Below are positions 62,487 to 64,000 of a stretch of 64,000 nucleotides of DNA, one piece after another. A program made the position numbers and the translations under genes. Numbering within the stretch: position 1 is the first letter of the stretch; each line of letters starts with the position of its first letter. Source of the stretch: Adineta vaga (Eukaryota > Rotifera); assembly GCA_021613535.1 (NCBI GenBank), contig CP075497.1, positions 4,712,001 through 4,776,000 of the forward strand, given 5' to 3'. The notes beneath the pieces are model-generated. The model saw nothing but the letters and a program-made list of their open reading frames with translations. It was not told the DNA's origin and did not search any database.

Positions 62487-63187
62487 CGGAATTTGAATGA
62501 ATGAATAAATGTAACGATGAATATTGTCTTCTGTTTCTTCTTTTTTTTTGATAGACAATTCATTCACAATAGAGTTAAAGACAAAGAATAACGATGCAAT
62601 TTCTTATTCTTTCTCTCCCGTCGATCTCTCTTGCTTAGATTTTTTTTGACAATAAGTAAGAGACTATGTATGCCGCAGGGTTGACAATCACTACTACTAT
62701 ACTACTACTACTACTATTAGTAATAGTCGAAGAAGAGAAATTGTATATACATAGAGAAGTTCGATAGAAAGAAGAGAAAAAAGAAATTATATAACATCAT
62801 CAACTAGAAAATGCGACAATAACAATAACAAGCGCGACAATAGTATTTCTAATCAAGGAGGAGTTTCTCTCATTGAGATTTGTCTGATTTTTTTTCTATA
62901 CATCAATAGCATATTGTCTGGTATTCTGGTTTTTTCATTTTTTTTGTTCTTTAGAGATATACTAATTCAATTTACAGATATAGTTTAAGCTTCGATAAAC
63001 AACAGAAGCAATGATACATAAAGATTCTTCCAAATGTTGCATCATACATTGAATATGTATGGATATTTCGAGTGTATGTACCAAGTGATTTTGAAGAGAA
63101 AGAAAGAAAGAAAGAGACAAAAGAGTTTTGAGCTTTAATTAGAAGAGTAGAAGTTATGTCATGAATCATTTGAGTTTTTCTTAATAC
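62487..63187. other. Intron or internal promoter region
   Basis: Holds an (ACT)n run at about 62690-62716 and a (GAAA)n run at about 63096-63115. It is probably the first intron of the long RhoGEF transcript and the promoter of the MSNEG isoform. Confidence 0.4.
62690..62716. repeat. (ACT)n microsatellite
   Basis: ACT units with one interruption. Confidence 0.9.
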
Positions 63188-63980
63188 CTGTAACGACTAG
63201 ATCATTCAACAGCAGATGTTTGACTGGTTGATCCAAGGACAATGGTAAAGTTGGTGCACTTCGTAGACAAATATTACATCTTTCGATATTCAATTGATAT
63301 TTTTCGAATAATTGTACTAAGATTTCTCTAGAAGAGAAATATTTATAACATTTTGATTTCTATTGATTGATTATTTATCATTTACCTTAATGTTGTATTT
63401 TCAGATAGATCCGAATATTTCAAAGATTCACGAAAATTTTGTCCATTTACATCAATAAAATAAATATAAGTTCCATCCTAACAACAAGACAATACAATAA
63501 GACATAAACATTACCAATTAATCTCAAGGTCAATATATTTTTCTCACATATTCACTATATTCAATTTGCATTAAGAATCACAACCACATCAATTGAAAAC
63601 CTCTCATTTCTTTCTATTAATTTTTTTTTGTCTACCCAAACAACACATACTTATAGCTGTAATTTGACCTTCCCAATAAACATCTATTATCAAATAAATA
63701 ACTCTCCCGAATAAAGGTAAATCAAAACGAAGGTTTTGAATATAAGTCACTCAAATCTCATTGATTTTCGTTTATTGGTACAAATACAAAAAACCTTGAT
63801 TTTGCGAATCAAACTTACTGTTGTTGTTGGTAAATTTTCTTCCGATAAAGCATGCTTTCGTTGATCAAGATGATTCACATGTGTCGAATCATTGCTCATA
63901 GATGAAGTCGAATGATTTCGATTTGAACCGGTTGATGTAGTTAGATTAATAACTGAAACACTAAATTGTTTACCAGCCAT
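63188..63980 (-). CDS. N-terminal Ras-binding-like module of the PLEKHG5-like gene
   Basis: Three exons, 63819-63980, 63386-63477 and 63188-63327, encode 131 residues. MAGKQFSVSVINLTTSTGSN is followed by a Ser/His/Asn-rich stretch. A ubiquitin-fold Ras-binding-like domain follows: GTYIYFIDVNGQNFRESLKY, SENTTLREILVQLFEKYQL, NIERCNICLRSAPTLPLSLD, ending LLLNDLVVTG. Vertebrate PLEKHG5 has such a domain before its DH domain. The length from here to the DH domain (about 390-420 residues if all modules are used) fits the ~390 residues before DH in the human protein. This supports one gene from 63980 to 55265 rather than two. The join to the downstream exons is inferred from phase only. Confidence 0.6.
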
Positions 63981-64000
63981 ATTTGTCTATTTAAAAATGA

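Overview
The window is animal nuclear DNA. It is AT-rich (genes plus spacers roughly 70% A+T by eye). Almost every gene is cut by several very short introns of about 45-65 bases with GT...AG ends, intergenic gaps are often only 150-500 bases, and the proteins are ordinary animal ones: HSP70, gephyrin, CDC42, a TRPA channel, dopamine/tyramine beta-hydroxylase, PHYH, NDUFB3. Compact genes with tiny introns, plus an intronless bacterial-type glutamine amidotransferase inside another gene, fit a bdelloid rotifer (Rotaria/Adineta type). That assignment is inference; nothing here proves it.

Layout. 0-5 kb: the 5' end of an HSP70 gene (minus strand) with TATA box and heat-shock element, a neuronal calcium sensor (minus), and an acylated ankyrin/SOCS-box protein (plus). 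5-13 kb: an unassigned coiled-coil protein and a 17-exon gephyrin (both plus), then an SGNH-hydrolase-like protein (minus). 13-20 kb: a DMSR/FMRFamide-type peptide GPCR (minus) followed by the emptiest stretch, about 4.4 kb. 19.8-28 kb, all minus: SLC7/CAT amino-acid transporter, TMEM45-like protein, MPPED-like phosphoesterase, DBH/TBH monooxygenase. 29-36 kb: a claudin-like four-helix protein (plus) and a TRPA-like channel (minus). 37-42.5 kb: a large ankyrin-type protein of unknown function (minus) whose 1.7 kb last intron contains a complete intronless class I glutamine amidotransferase on the plus strand. 44.9-51 kb, plus: PHYH, a possible small membrane protein, NDUFB3, and a tandem pair of Rho GTPases (a diverged CDC42 paralogue, then CDC42). 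A GC-rich orphan exon lies between PHYH and NDUFB3. 51-64 kb, minus: potato-inhibitor-I-type protease inhibitor, GCAT, a secreted Ly6/three-finger protein, and a PLEKHG5-like RhoGEF with several alternative 5' modules.

How they relate. There is no operon-like logic. Several genes serve excitable or secretory cells (calcium sensor, gephyrin, peptide GPCR, DBH/TBH, TRPA), and CDC42 and a RhoGEF are neighbours, but these pathway links may be coincidence. Exon coordinates were worked out by hand from splice signals and reading-frame continuity. In most genes the exon lengths sum to an exact multiple of three. Exceptions (two probable frameshifts, one ambiguous tiny intron, one unresolved 5' region) are flagged.
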